From BOKV01 sp041739225 (GTDB taxonomy: Bacteria; Pseudomonadota; Alphaproteobacteria; Rhizobiales; Rhizobiaceae): a stretch of DNA of 25,599 bases. The stretch lies in contig JBGSOG010000014.1 of assembly GCA_041739225.1 (NCBI GenBank), positions 1 to 25,599 of the forward strand. The letters run 5' to 3'. Numbering within the stretch: position 1 is the stretch's first letter; each line of letters opens with the position of its first letter. The notes beneath the pieces are model-generated. The model was not told where the DNA came from. It was given only the letters and a program-made list of their open reading frames with translations, and searched no databases. Below, one piece after another: positions 13,520 to 21,593 of this stretch. Position numbers and translations under genes: made by a program.

Positions 13520-14101
13520 ATGCAGGGTAGACTGTCGGCAATCGCCGGGGCATTGCTGGTTGGCGCAGGCGGCGTCGGGCTGTACTTCGCATATGAGGCC
13601 CAGGGTTTTGCCCTTGCTGCGCTGTGCTGGGCTGCACTTCTATTGGGAGCATTTTTGCTGGTATCCGGCCTGTCGCGCTTTTTTGCAGACTTCATGGCCC
13701 CGCAAAAATCTGTCGAAAGCACCTACAGCGAGACCGAAACCCGCATTTTCATCCAATGCCTCGGGGCCATGGCGTCTGCCGACGGAAAAATTTCCAGCGA
13801 GGAAATAGCCATTATCGCCAGTATCCACGATCGCATGCTCGGACTGGCCATCCCGCGCGAGCGCATTTCAAAAATCCTTGAAGATTTTACCCCGTCTTTT
13901 GACATCAGGGCAAAACTCGGCGCGGAGCGTGACAAGGTTAGCCCCGCCATGCGCGAGCGCATCATCAAATCCTGTTTTCTGGTGATGATGAGCGACCGTG
14001 TGGAGGAAAAGAGCGAAACCGGCAAGATCCATGAAATTGGCCGGGCGCTTGGCTATTCCGATGAAGACACCGACGATTTGATTGCAATGGCAGGCGTTTG
14101 A
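13520..14101 (+). CDS. Membrane-anchored TerB-like protein
   Basis: A 193-aa protein starting at ATG 13520 (GGGAG 7 nt upstream); ATG 13514 is possible but too close to that site. Two N-terminal membrane helices (about residues 5-26 and 31-54) are followed by a cytosolic alpha-helical domain with TRIFIQCLGAMASADGKISSEEIAIIASI, the acidic pattern ADGxIxxEE typical of the TerB/DjlA-N fold, and a C-terminal GRALGYSDEDTDDLIAMAG block. TerB domains are linked to tellurite resistance and to membrane-associated stress complexes, and are thought to bind metal through the acidic residues; no other ter gene is nearby. Role unknown. It is convergent with the YiiX-like lipoprotein gene (4 nt between the genes). 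Confidence 0.7.
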   Translation: MQGRLSAIAGALLVGAGGVGLYFAYEAQGFALAALCWAALLLGAFLLVSGLSRFFADFMAPQKSVESTYSETETRIFIQCLGAMASADGKISSEEIAIIASIHDRMLGLAIPRERISKILEDFTPSFDIRAKLGAERDKVSPAMRERIIKSCFLVMMSDRVEEKSETGKIHEIGRALGYSDEDTDDLIAMAGV

Positions 14102-14105
14102 GCCG

Positions 14106-14984
14106 TCAATAGACCTGATGTTTCGGCTTTGCCCTTGGTTGGCTAAGCAATGAAAAAGTACCCTGCGCATCAACACGCTGCAAGGGACCGTCTTCTTCTG
14201 CGGTCAGATGCGCAACGAACCGGAACGGAATTTGGCCTGTAATCGCAAGTCGCGCCGCATCATCGGGAATCACGGCAAAACGGCCCTGTGCATAACGGGC
14301 CGGCAAGTCCAGCCCCGGCACTACCTCTTGCAAGAACTCCAGACAACTCAGGCGAGTTTTGTCGTTCACATCAAATGACGGGTCAAAAGGAGTTCCTTCC
14401 AGTTCGGCAATTCGGGCATAGGCCGCCCGCTTGGTCTTGAGGCCAAGTTCACTTGACCGGAAAATTGCCAACCGCTCGTAGTCGCTGGTCATGGCAAATG
14501 GCGACAGGTGAACATCGCGGTATGCTGCCTCGGCAATGGGATACCCCGCCCGGATGCGTTCGCGAAAGGGCGCCAGTTCCGGCTGGTCCCACAATCCTTC
14601 TTTGCGCAATTGCGCTTCCGTTCCGAGCCAAAGCACCGAATGGGTAAATTCGGATGGAAACAACTGTTTGGCAAACTTGTTGCCGGAACGCAGCAGGATC
14701 ACATCCAACGGACGTGTCAGTGCCACAACTTGCGGCTCGAGACCGGCAATGGTGCTGAAACTGCCGCTGGCATGCGGCAGTTTTTCGGCAAAAGCGGAAA
14801 GCGGAGGGCCCTTGGCATAAGTAAGCGCCAGCCGAAAATCCGGCATTCCTGCCTTGATGTGATCGGGAGCATCCTCGGCGGCAAAATATCCGGCCTTGCC
14901 TGTACACGCACCCAGCGCCAATGCCAGCGCTGCAACAATCGTGACTGGCCTGAAAAAACCGGCTGACAACTTCCCCATCCTCAA
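14106..14984 (-). CDS. Lipoprotein resembling permuted NlpC/P60 (YiiX/YebB-like) hydrolases
   Basis: A 292-aa protein read from TTG 14984; ATG 14978 is an alternative, and both keep the same lipobox. ALALGAC places the lipidated cysteine at residue 27. After it come DVILLRSGNKFAKQLFPSEFTHSVLWLG with a histidine at 115, AEAAYRDVHLSPF, and a late LSCLEFLQEV with cysteine 214. This order (an early His in a T-H-x-x-x-x-x-G context, a middle E-A, a late S/C-x-E) fits the circularly permuted papain fold of YiiX/LRAT-like proteins rather than classic NlpC/P60. Such enzymes cleave or transfer amide or ester bonds in lipids or cell-wall peptides; the substrate is not inferable. It is divergent from the lysophospholipase-like gene, so an envelope-lipid role for both is conceivable but unproven. 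Confidence 0.6.
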   Translation of the reverse strand: MRMGKLSAGFFRPVTIVAALALALGACTGKAGYFAAEDAPDHIKAGMPDFRLALTYAKGPPLSAFAEKLPHASGSFSTIAGLEPQVVALTRPLDVILLRSGNKFAKQLFPSEFTHSVLWLGTEAQLRKEGLWDQPELAPFRERIRAGYPIAEAAYRDVHLSPFAMTSDYERLAIFRSSELGLKTKRAAYARIAELEGTPFDPSFDVNDKTRLSCLEFLQEVVPGLDLPARYAQGRFAVIPDDAARLAITGQIPFRFVAHLTAEEDGPLQRVDAQGTFSLLSQPRAKPKHQVY

Positions 14985-15049
14985 ACTTGCTTGACCTTCA
15001 CCATCTTGTGATACTTTCTGGGAAAAGGTGCAATCGGGATATCACGACC

Positions 15050-15991
15050 ATGCGGGACTTCGCCAGAACCACGCTCCAAAGTCCGACCGGCGCGAAATTG
15101 TGCATTCATGAAATTGCACCAGCAGGGTTGCCGCGTGCAATTGTCCAGATCAATCACGGAATGGCCGAGCATTCCGCCCGCTATGCACGGTTTGCCAAAT
15201 ACCTTGCGTCACGCGGATACGCGGTCGTGGCCCATGACCATCGTGGCCATGGCCACACCATTGCCAATGGTGCACCGCTTGGCGTTTTTGCACCAAAGGA
15301 AGGCATGGCTCGCGTGATGGAAGATGTCAGCGCAGTCATTGCCCATGCGCGCGCCTTGCACCCCTCGGCCCCGGTGTTGATGTTTGGTCATTCCATGGGA
15401 ACCATCATTGCACTCAACCATGCACATGAAAATCCCGGCATGAGCGAGGGTCTGGCGTTGTGGAACACCAGCTTCGACACGCCTTTCCTGCTCACCATCA
15501 TGGTTGGCATCCTGAAGGCCGAGCGAATGCTCAAGGGTTCGGACGTTCCCAGCGGCATTGCCAACAAGGTCACGTTTGAAGCCTGGAACAAGGAGTTCTC
15601 CCCGAACCGCACCGCATTTGACTGGCTGTCGCGCGATCCGGCGGAAGTGGATGCCTACGTCAACGATCCGCTCTGCGGTTTCCCGGTATCAATCGGCATG
15701 TGGCTTGATGTCCTTGGCTCAATCCGCTCATCTGCAGATCCGGCACGGATCGCCCGATTGCCAGCATCAATGCCAGTCAACATTGTTGCCGGAGGGATGG
15801 ACCCTTCAAGCCTGAAGGGCGAAGCGATGTTGCGCCTTGCAGCCCGTCTTGAAGCTGCCGGCATGCGCGACGTGACAACAAGGGTCTGGCCACAAACGCG
15901 CCACGAGGGCCTCAACGAAGTCAACCGCGATGCAATCATGGAAGATTTCGCCAATTGGCTCGATCAGCGTTTTCCGGCAAGGCAACAATGA
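15050..15991 (+). CDS. Alpha/beta hydrolase, lysophospholipase / monoacylglycerol lipase-like
   Basis: A 313-aa protein from ATG 15050 with a GGGATA site upstream; a TTG at 14987 would add 21 non-family residues. AIVQINHGMAEHSARYARFA is the oxyanion-hole block (HGxxEHxxRY), VVAHDHRGHG is the next strand, and VLMFGHSMG gives the nucleophile Ser115. The acid is probably in VAGGMDPSSLKG and the catalytic histidine in TRHEGLNEVNRD, a very typical H-E-x-x-N-E ending. This is the serine aminopeptidase S33 / PldB-like family, whose members release fatty acids from lyso- or monoacyl lipids. No signal peptide is seen, so it should act at the cytosolic face. The natural substrate is unknown. Confidence 0.88.
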   Translation: MRDFARTTLQSPTGAKLCIHEIAPAGLPRAIVQINHGMAEHSARYARFAKYLASRGYAVVAHDHRGHGHTIANGAPLGVFAPKEGMARVMEDVSAVIAHARALHPSAPVLMFGHSMGTIIALNHAHENPGMSEGLALWNTSFDTPFLLTIMVGILKAERMLKGSDVPSGIANKVTFEAWNKEFSPNRTAFDWLSRDPAEVDAYVNDPLCGFPVSIGMWLDVLGSIRSSADPARIARLPASMPVNIVAGGMDPSSLKGEAMLRLAARLEAAGMRDVTTRVWPQTRHEGLNEVNRDAIMEDFANWLDQRFPARQQ

Positions 15992-16059
15992 AAGAGGCTG
16001 TTTACCACGGTCTCCGATTCAGCATTTGCTAACGCTAAAACATTCAAATTTAAGCGTTT

Positions 16060-16088
16060 TTGACGCAAAACCTGACCCGAAATAGGAA
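16060..16088 (+). promoter_or_regulatory. Possible promoter upstream of cpaB
   Basis: TTGACG (16060-16065) fits the alphaproteobacterial -35 element, followed after 17 nt by TAGGAA (16083-16088), a poor -10. It lies 68 nt before the GTG start of cpaB, in a 164-nt intergenic stretch after the hydrolase gene. No other good promoter was found there. Confidence 0.3.
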
Positions 16089-16155
16089 AAGCCTTAAACT
16101 TCCTCGTCTAGGCTGTTGTCAAGAATAGAACAGAACCTTGGCAGGGGTTTAGGGC

Positions 16156-17055
16156 GTGAATAGCAAAGTACTGGTTATGGCCGGGCTCGCAGTGGCTTTC
16201 GGCGCAGTTTCATATTTCGCGGGCAATTACTGGCTGGAAAGCCAGGCGCAAGCGCGCATGAGCGAAATTGACAGCAACAACACAGAGGTGGCGCTGGCGA
16301 CCGTTGTGGTGACAACCGAGCAAATCCGCTTTGGCCAGAAAGTCACGGCAGAGAAGCTCAAGGAAGTCGCCTGGCCGGCCGATGCCATCCCCGAAGGCGC
16401 TTTCAAGACCATTCCCGAACTCGTCGAAAAGGGTGAGCGCAAGGCGATCAAGACCATGGAAACCGGGGAGCCGGTGCTGGCGGTCAAGGTCACTGGTGAA
16501 AATGGCAAGGCCGGTCTTTCAGGCATCATCGCAGAAGGCATGCGCGCCGTCACCATCCCTGTAGACCTAGTAAACGGGGTGGGCGGTTTTGTCATGCCTG
16601 GCGACTTCGTCGACATCGTCCTGACCAAAAAGGACGCAGAAAACGGCGAGCAGGCGGCCAAGATCATCATGGAGAACGTCAAGGTTCTTTCCATCGACCA
16701 GGATTCGGATCGTGCTGCCGAAGGCGCGCGAGTTGCCAAATCCGTGACACTTGAAACCGATGCCGCCGGCGCACAAAAACTCGCCCTGGCAAACTCCGTT
16801 GGGCGCCTCGCACTGTTGCTGCGCGGATCTGGCGATGAAAACACTGTTGGTTCATCGACCCTTTCGGTCGGCGATCTCGACGATGCGAAAAAGGCATCTG
16901 TTGAAGGCGATGATGGTTTCTTCGGATTTCTCAACAACAAACCAAAAAAGCGCTTTGCCACAATCACCGTGGTGAAGCGTGAGGAAGTGGTCGAGCACTC
17001 GGTTCCCGTTACCGAGGGCGGACAAGCACAGGCAGGCATCGACGGGCAACAATAA
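16156..17055 (+). CDS. cpaB: Flp/Tad pilus assembly protein CpaB (RcpC)
   Basis: A 299-aa protein with a GTG start at 16156. One N-terminal membrane helix (about 5-24, VLVMAGLAVAFGAVSYFAGN) leads into a periplasmic region with a SAF domain (about 45-110: VALATVVVTTEQIRFGQKVT to TMETGEPVLAVKV), then an RcpC-type domain with MRAVTIPVDLVNGVGGFVMPGDFVDIVLT. The MRAV-x-I-x-V-d and PGD-x-VD blocks are family hallmarks. The C-terminus is polar and ends in TEGGQAQAGIDGQQ. CpaB probably helps stabilise or tether the CpaC secretin to the envelope. It is the first tad gene in the window, 28 nt before cpaC, and starts the apparent operon cpaB-cpaC-lipoprotein-cpaE-cpaF-tadB-tadC. Confidence 0.92.
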   Translation: MNSKVLVMAGLAVAFGAVSYFAGNYWLESQAQARMSEIDSNNTEVALATVVVTTEQIRFGQKVTAEKLKEVAWPADAIPEGAFKTIPELVEKGERKAIKTMETGEPVLAVKVTGENGKAGLSGIIAEGMRAVTIPVDLVNGVGGFVMPGDFVDIVLTKKDAENGEQAAKIIMENVKVLSIDQDSDRAAEGARVAKSVTLETDAAGAQKLALANSVGRLALLLRGSGDENTVGSSTLSVGDLDDAKKASVEGDDGFFGFLNNKPKKRFATITVVKREEVVEHSVPVTEGGQAQAGIDGQQ

Positions 17056-17083
17056 CAACCTCAACAAAGGGGGGCCGCATCAA

Positions 17084-18559
17084 ATGCCGGCCGAAACGAA
17101 CATGAAAAACGAGCTCGCATTCCGTCTAAACGGCCTGGGCAGACTGGCCACCACCGCAGCACTTTGTGCATTGGTCGCCATGGCACCGGGTACATTTTCC
17201 GGTTCGGCCCGTGCCGACGAAGCTGGTGCAGTGCAAACAATTTCGCAGGGCGGCAACCAGGTGGTCCGCGTGGGGACCGGCAAGCCGAAGACCATGCGAA
17301 CCGATGCACCATTCAGCGAGATCGTGGTCGGCGACCCGGATGTTGCAGTGGTGACACCACTGACTGACCGCACATTCTACATTGTTGGAACCAAAGCCGG
17401 CTCGACGGGCGTGGCGCTTTACAATGAGGCGCGCGAGCTCGTCGGCACCATGGACATTGAAGTTGGCCCGGACGCCGGCGAAATCAACCGCACGCTCAAT
17501 TCAGCGCTCAAGGACGATGGCGTAAAAGCCACCACAGCCAATGGCCGCGTGATCATTTCAGGCAAGGCCAAGAGCCCGGCGGCGGCAGCCAAGGCGCGCG
17601 AGATAGCCAAGCGCTATGACGAGGATCCCATCGATTCAACCTCGGTGCAGCCATCGACGCAGGTTACCCTTGAAGTGCGCTTCATCGAAGCATCGCGCCG
17701 AAACAACAAGGAACTTGGCGTATCGATCCATGGCAACAAACAGGACGGCTTTTTGTCCGGCAACACCAACGGTCTTTCCAATACGGCTACCCTGTATTCC
17801 AACAGTCTGTCGGCAAGCAACTCGCTGATCTCGGGCGCGCTGCCGTTCGGCCAGTTGATCGGCGGACTTCTCAATTCAGGCATGAGCGTTGACGTGATGG
17901 TGCAGGCGCTGGAACAGCGCGGAGTGGCGCGCCGTCTGGCCGAGCCGAACCTGACCGCACTTTCGGGCGACACTGCCAGCTTCCTTGCAGGCGGCGAATT
18001 CCCGTTCCCGGTCGCAGCCGAAGACGGCAAGGTGACCGTTCAGTTCAAGCAGTTTGGTGTTGGCCTGGATTTCACGCCGACCGTTTTGGAAAACGGCATC
18101 ATCAATCTGCAGATCGCACCTGAAGTCAGCCAGATCGACCCCACCACTTCCGTGAAGTTCAACGATGTTGAAATCCCGGGTCTGGTTGTTCGCCGCGCCA
18201 AAACCACGGTCGAGTTGCGTGACGGCCAAAGCTTCGTGCTGGCCGGATTGCTCCAGTCGACCGCAAACTACGATGTACGAAAGTTCCCGTGGCTGGGTGA
18301 CATTCCCATCCTCGGCGCATTGTTCCGCTCGTCATCCTACCGCAAGCAGGAAACCGACCTCGTCATCATCGTGACCCCGCGTCTGGTTCGCCCGCTGGTA
18401 CCCGGGACGCAGATTGCAACACCTCTGGATGGCGCTGTGGCCCCCAATGACGTCGATCTGTTCGTCAATGGGCAGACCGAAATGAACCGCGCCCATCTGC
18501 GCAAGGTTGCCGACAACCAGTCTGGTGTCCTCAAAGCAGGCCACATCATCGACTTCTGA
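17084..18559 (+). CDS. cpaC: Flp/Tad outer-membrane secretin CpaC (RcpA)
   Basis: A 491-aa protein. ATG 17084 follows AAAGGGGGG at a spacing of 9; ATG 17102 is an alternative. A signal peptide ends near SARADEAG (about 43). Next comes the pilus-type N-terminal domain (QVVRVGTGKPKTMRTDAPFSEIVVGDPDVAVVTPLTDRTFYIVGTKAGSTGVALY), then a BON-like segment (about 125-185), then the secretin domain from about 200 (TLEVRFIEASRRNNKELGVS to the QTDLVIIVTPRLV ending). The GGEFPFPV block and VELRDGQSFVLAGLL are standard secretin signatures. It should form the outer-membrane pore through which the Flp pilus emerges. No cognate pilotin was identified with certainty; the next gene, a small lipoprotein, is a candidate by position. 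Confidence 0.95.
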   Translation: MPAETNMKNELAFRLNGLGRLATTAALCALVAMAPGTFSGSARADEAGAVQTISQGGNQVVRVGTGKPKTMRTDAPFSEIVVGDPDVAVVTPLTDRTFYIVGTKAGSTGVALYNEARELVGTMDIEVGPDAGEINRTLNSALKDDGVKATTANGRVIISGKAKSPAAAAKAREIAKRYDEDPIDSTSVQPSTQVTLEVRFIEASRRNNKELGVSIHGNKQDGFLSGNTNGLSNTATLYSNSLSASNSLISGALPFGQLIGGLLNSGMSVDVMVQALEQRGVARRLAEPNLTALSGDTASFLAGGEFPFPVAAEDGKVTVQFKQFGVGLDFTPTVLENGIINLQIAPEVSQIDPTTSVKFNDVEIPGLVVRRAKTTVELRDGQSFVLAGLLQSTANYDVRKFPWLGDIPILGALFRSSSYRKQETDLVIIVTPRLVRPLVPGTQIATPLDGAVAPNDVDLFVNGQTEMNRAHLRKVADNQSGVLKAGHIIDF

Positions 18560-18596
18560 TCAACCGCCGCAAAGAGCGGGAAAGAGGACCAACAAA

Positions 18597-18887
18597 ATGA
18601 AACGCACACTTAAAATCACCGCCCTCGCCGCAAGTGCCAGCATGCTGGCCGGTTGCCAGCAATATCTGGCACGGCAGGACCTGATCGAACCCTACGCGGG
18701 CAACGCGGTTGCCACCAACCTGGCACTTCAAGCGGCCGATCCGTGGCCGCCCTATGTCTACGACACGCACATCCCGACCAACGGGCGGCGTCAGGCGAAT
18801 GCCTACATGAAACACGCCAAGAAGGATGAGGAAAAGCCGCCGCAAGACATTGCGCCGATCCAGCTTGTTGTTCCGCAAACCAACTGA
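18597..18887 (+). CDS. Small lipoprotein in the cpaD position of the Tad operon
   Basis: A 96-aa protein from ATG 18597 behind AAAGAGGACC. Lipobox LAGC puts the lipidated Cys at residue 19. The mature part is short and polar: an N-terminal stretch RQDLIEPYAGNAVATNLALQ, a central DPWPPYVYDTHIPTNGRRQA, and a charged tail. There is no enzymatic motif or TPR repeat. In Caulobacter and other tad loci, cpaC is followed by cpaD, a lipoprotein of about 200 residues or more; here this gene, less than half that size, takes its place between cpaC and cpaE (37 and 38 nt gaps). The motif G-x-A-V-A-x-N-x-A-L-Q-x-x-D-P-W-P resembles a conserved small protein I recall from other Hyphomicrobiales Tad clusters. 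A role as secretin pilotin or minimal CpaD is inference. Confidence 0.8.
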   Translation: MKRTLKITALAASASMLAGCQQYLARQDLIEPYAGNAVATNLALQAADPWPPYVYDTHIPTNGRRQANAYMKHAKKDEEKPPQDIAPIQLVVPQTN

Positions 18888-18925
18888 ACCAGCCAAGACT
18901 GAAAAAGAAGAAGCAGGGAAAAACC

Positions 18926-20155
18926 ATGTCGCTCACCACAGACAAGTCGAAGCGCCGCCTGGCACTCGTCTCGGATGATGCAGCCTTTGTTGCCATGGCA
19001 AAGGGCGCAATTGCTTCCGGCGACAGCCTCGAGCTTTTGACAATCCAGAAGAACCTCAAGGAAATCGGCACCGAAATCCGCGAGCATGCACTGGATGCGC
19101 TGATCCTGGACATTGATGCCGGCAAGGTCGCCGACTTTGAGCAGCTCCAGAAGATCAAGCGAATGGTTGGAGCCAATTGCGCGGTCATAGTGGTGACTTC
19201 CAACTTCACCCCGGCGGCAGCGCGTATCCTTATCCAGCTGAAAGTCGCCGATTTTCTGGTGAAGCCAATCCAGACATCCGACCTCGTGCGGGCCTGCAAC
19301 AACGCCTTGAAACAGCCGGGTGAAGACCACCAGGTTGAACCGCAATTCCTAGCATTCATGCCGGCTTCCGGCGGCGTCGGCACGACGATGCTGGTGCTGG
19401 AAACCGCACAAATCCTTAACAAATACGGTCGCAAGCTGGGCCGCACGACTTGCGTCGTCGATCTCAATTTCCAGCACGGATCGTGCGCAGAATATCTCGA
19501 CATCGAACCACGCTTTGACATAGCCGAGATCGAGAATGCCCCAGAGCGCCTCGACCGCCAATTGCTTGACGTGATGCTCTCGAAGCATTCGAGCGGCCTG
19601 TCGGTCATCGCAGCGCCAAACCATCCAAGCGAGATGCGCACCTTCAAGGCAGCACTTGTGGTGCGCTTGCTGGATCTGGTTTCCGCTTACTTCGACTATG
19701 TCATCATCGATCTGCCGCGCATCTGGTTCCCGTGGACCGATACCGTGATCATGGGTTCCAACCGCATGTTCATCGTGTCGGACATGACCGTGCCTTCGAT
19801 CCGACACGCACGCCGCCTCAACGAAGTGATTGTTGAAAAGGTCGGCTCGCAGGTCAATTCGAAAATCCTGGTCAACCGCATGGACCGCCGTGCCAACACC
19901 TCGGGACTCAATGCGCGCGATGTCGAAGAAGCGCTTGGCGACCGTTTCGCCGGTGGCATTCCAAACAACTACAAACTGGTGCGCGACGCGGTTGATCGCG
20001 GCGTTCCACTGGAAGAGATTGAAGCAAACAACAACGTGACCTCAGAACTCATGCGCATCATCCTGGCCGATGCTGCCGAAGTTGAAGTGACCAAGGATGC
20101 CCGCAACGGCTTCTTCGCCCGCGGTCGCAACCTCTTCACCCGCAAGGCAGGATGA
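18926..20155 (+). CDS. cpaE: Flp/Tad localisation factor CpaE (TadZ), ParA/MinD-like
   Basis: A 409-aa protein with AGGGAAAAACC before its ATG. Residues 10-120 are an atypical receiver-like domain: VSDDAAFVAMAKGA, then DALILDID with the acidic pocket, then ADFLVKPIQTSDLV. Residues 140-390 are a MinD/ParA-like fold. The P-loop reads PASGGVGTTML (146-156): the glycines are present but the canonical GKT lysine is a threonine, and the ParA signature lysine is also absent. The rest (CVVDLNFQHGSCAEYLD, FDYVIIDLPR with the Walker B-like aspartate) is intact. TadZ proteins are known to have degenerate ATP-binding motifs and to mark the pole for pilus assembly. The stop is 4 nt before the cpaF start. 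Confidence 0.93.
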   Translation: MSLTTDKSKRRLALVSDDAAFVAMAKGAIASGDSLELLTIQKNLKEIGTEIREHALDALILDIDAGKVADFEQLQKIKRMVGANCAVIVVTSNFTPAAARILIQLKVADFLVKPIQTSDLVRACNNALKQPGEDHQVEPQFLAFMPASGGVGTTMLVLETAQILNKYGRKLGRTTCVVDLNFQHGSCAEYLDIEPRFDIAEIENAPERLDRQLLDVMLSKHSSGLSVIAAPNHPSEMRTFKAALVVRLLDLVSAYFDYVIIDLPRIWFPWTDTVIMGSNRMFIVSDMTVPSIRHARRLNEVIVEKVGSQVNSKILVNRMDRRANTSGLNARDVEEALGDRFAGGIPNNYKLVRDAVDRGVPLEEIEANNNVTSELMRIILADAAEVEVTKDARNGFFARGRNLFTRKAG

Positions 20156-20159
20156 CCAG

Positions 20160-21593
20160 ATGTTGAACCGCTTTTCCAACTTGCACAGATCACAGGTCGA
20201 GGACGACATTTTCGGTGAAGCGCCGGAGAAATCCCAACCTGCAGCAGCGGTCAAGTCAGATGCTCCGTTGGCAACTCCTGCAGCCGCACCCGAAGCCGCT
20301 CCGCAACCCGCAGGCTCGCGTGAAAAGCTCATCGAGGCAAAAGTCATTTTGCATCGCCGCTTGCTGGAAGAATTCAACCTTGTTGCGTTGGAAAAACTGC
20401 CACGTGACGCTTTGGTTCGCGAAATCGGTGCCTTTGTTGCCGACTATGTGACCAAAGAGCGTCTGGCACTGAACAATGCAGAATTACAGGAATTTGTCGG
20501 CACTATCGTCGATGAAATGACCGGGCTTGGCCCACTTGAAGCCCTGATGCGAAATCCGGAAATCTCGGACATCCTGATCAACGGCCACAAGAATTGTTAC
20601 GCTGAAATCAAGGGCGTCTTGCAGCCGGTGGTCATACCGTTCAAGGACGAAGCCCATCTTTTGCGGATCGTCAACAAGATCGTGGCAGCCGTCGGGCGGC
20701 GCATAGATGAATCCAATCCGATGTGCGACGCACGCATGGCGGACGGGTCGCGCTTCAATGCGGCGATCCGGCCGATTGCAATTGACGGGCCGCTGGTATC
20801 GATCCGCAAATTCTCCAAGAACAAGCTCTCGCTGGAGCGCCTTGTCGAGTTTGGTGCAATAGCACCACAAATGGCCGAAGTGTTGCAGCACGCCGTTGCC
20901 TCACGCATGACCACAATCATCTCCGGCGGCACGGGTACCGGCAAGACGACGATGCTGAACGCGCTTTCTGCGTTTATCAGCGACAAGGAGCGCGTCATCA
21001 CCATTGAGGATGCTGCCGAACTTGCACTGCAAATTCCCCATGTCGGCCGGATGGAAACGCGGCCCTCCTCCAATGAAGGCTCTGGTGAAATCAAGCAGCG
21101 CGATCTGGTGAAAAACGCCCTTCGCATGCGGCCCGATCGCGTCATTCTTGGTGAGTGCCGCGGCGAAGAAGCCTTTGACATGTTGCAGGCAATGAACACC
21201 GGCCACGAAGGCTCAATGGCGACCATTCACGCCAATACGCCGCGCGATGCCATTGCCCGCCTGGAACAGATGCTGGGCATGACTGGCATGCCGATGACGG
21301 TGCAGTCGATCCGCAGCCAGATTTCCAGCGCGATCCATCTGATTGTGCAGCTGACCCGCCTTTCAGATGGAAAGCGCAAAGTCACATCCATTGCTGAAGT
21401 CACCGGCATGGAAGGCGACATCATCCAGATGCAGGAAATCTTCAAGTACAAGCGCACCGGCATGGGCGCCAATGGCGAAATTCACGGTCACTTCGAAGCA
21501 ACCGGAGTGCGCCCGCGTTTCCTGGAACATTTGGTTGCCATGGGTATCCGCATTCCAGGTTCGGTCTTCGAGCCGGGGATCGAACTCAAATGA
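20160..21593 (+). CDS. cpaF: Flp/Tad pilus motor ATPase CpaF (TadA)
   Basis: A 477-aa cytosolic secretion ATPase from ATG 20160, 4 nt after the cpaE stop. A low-complexity alanine/proline linker (about 24-52) precedes the N-terminal domain (EKLIEAKVILHRRLLEEFN to SDILINGHKNCYAEI). The ATPase core has Walker A GGTGTGKTT at 256-264, an acidic ITIEDAAELAL box, Walker B in RVILGECRGEEAFDML, and the histidine box TGHEGSMATIHANTPRDAIARLE. All catalytic motifs are intact. It should power both extension and retraction of Flp pili as a hexamer under TadB/TadC. Its stop overlaps the tadB start in ATGA, indicating translational coupling. Confidence 0.97.
   Translation: MLNRFSNLHRSQVEDDIFGEAPEKSQPAAAVKSDAPLATPAAAPEAAPQPAGSREKLIEAKVILHRRLLEEFNLVALEKLPRDALVREIGAFVADYVTKERLALNNAELQEFVGTIVDEMTGLGPLEALMRNPEISDILINGHKNCYAEIKGVLQPVVIPFKDEAHLLRIVNKIVAAVGRRIDESNPMCDARMADGSRFNAAIRPIAIDGPLVSIRKFSKNKLSLERLVEFGAIAPQMAEVLQHAVASRMTTIISGGTGTGKTTMLNALSAFISDKERVITIEDAAELALQIPHVGRMETRPSSNEGSGEIKQRDLVKNALRMRPDRVILGECRGEEAFDMLQAMNTGHEGSMATIHANTPRDAIARLEQMLGMTGMPMTVQSIRSQISSAIHLIVQLTRLSDGKRKVTSIAEVTGMEGDIIQMQEIFKYKRTGMGANGEIHGHFEATGVRPRFLEHLVAMGIRIPGSVFEPGIELK

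Noticed and set aside
18616..19647. A 343-codon reverse frame spanning the small lipoprotein gene and cpaE
   Set aside because: It crosses two well-supported forward genes and encodes low-complexity Ser/Arg-rich sequence with no family pattern.
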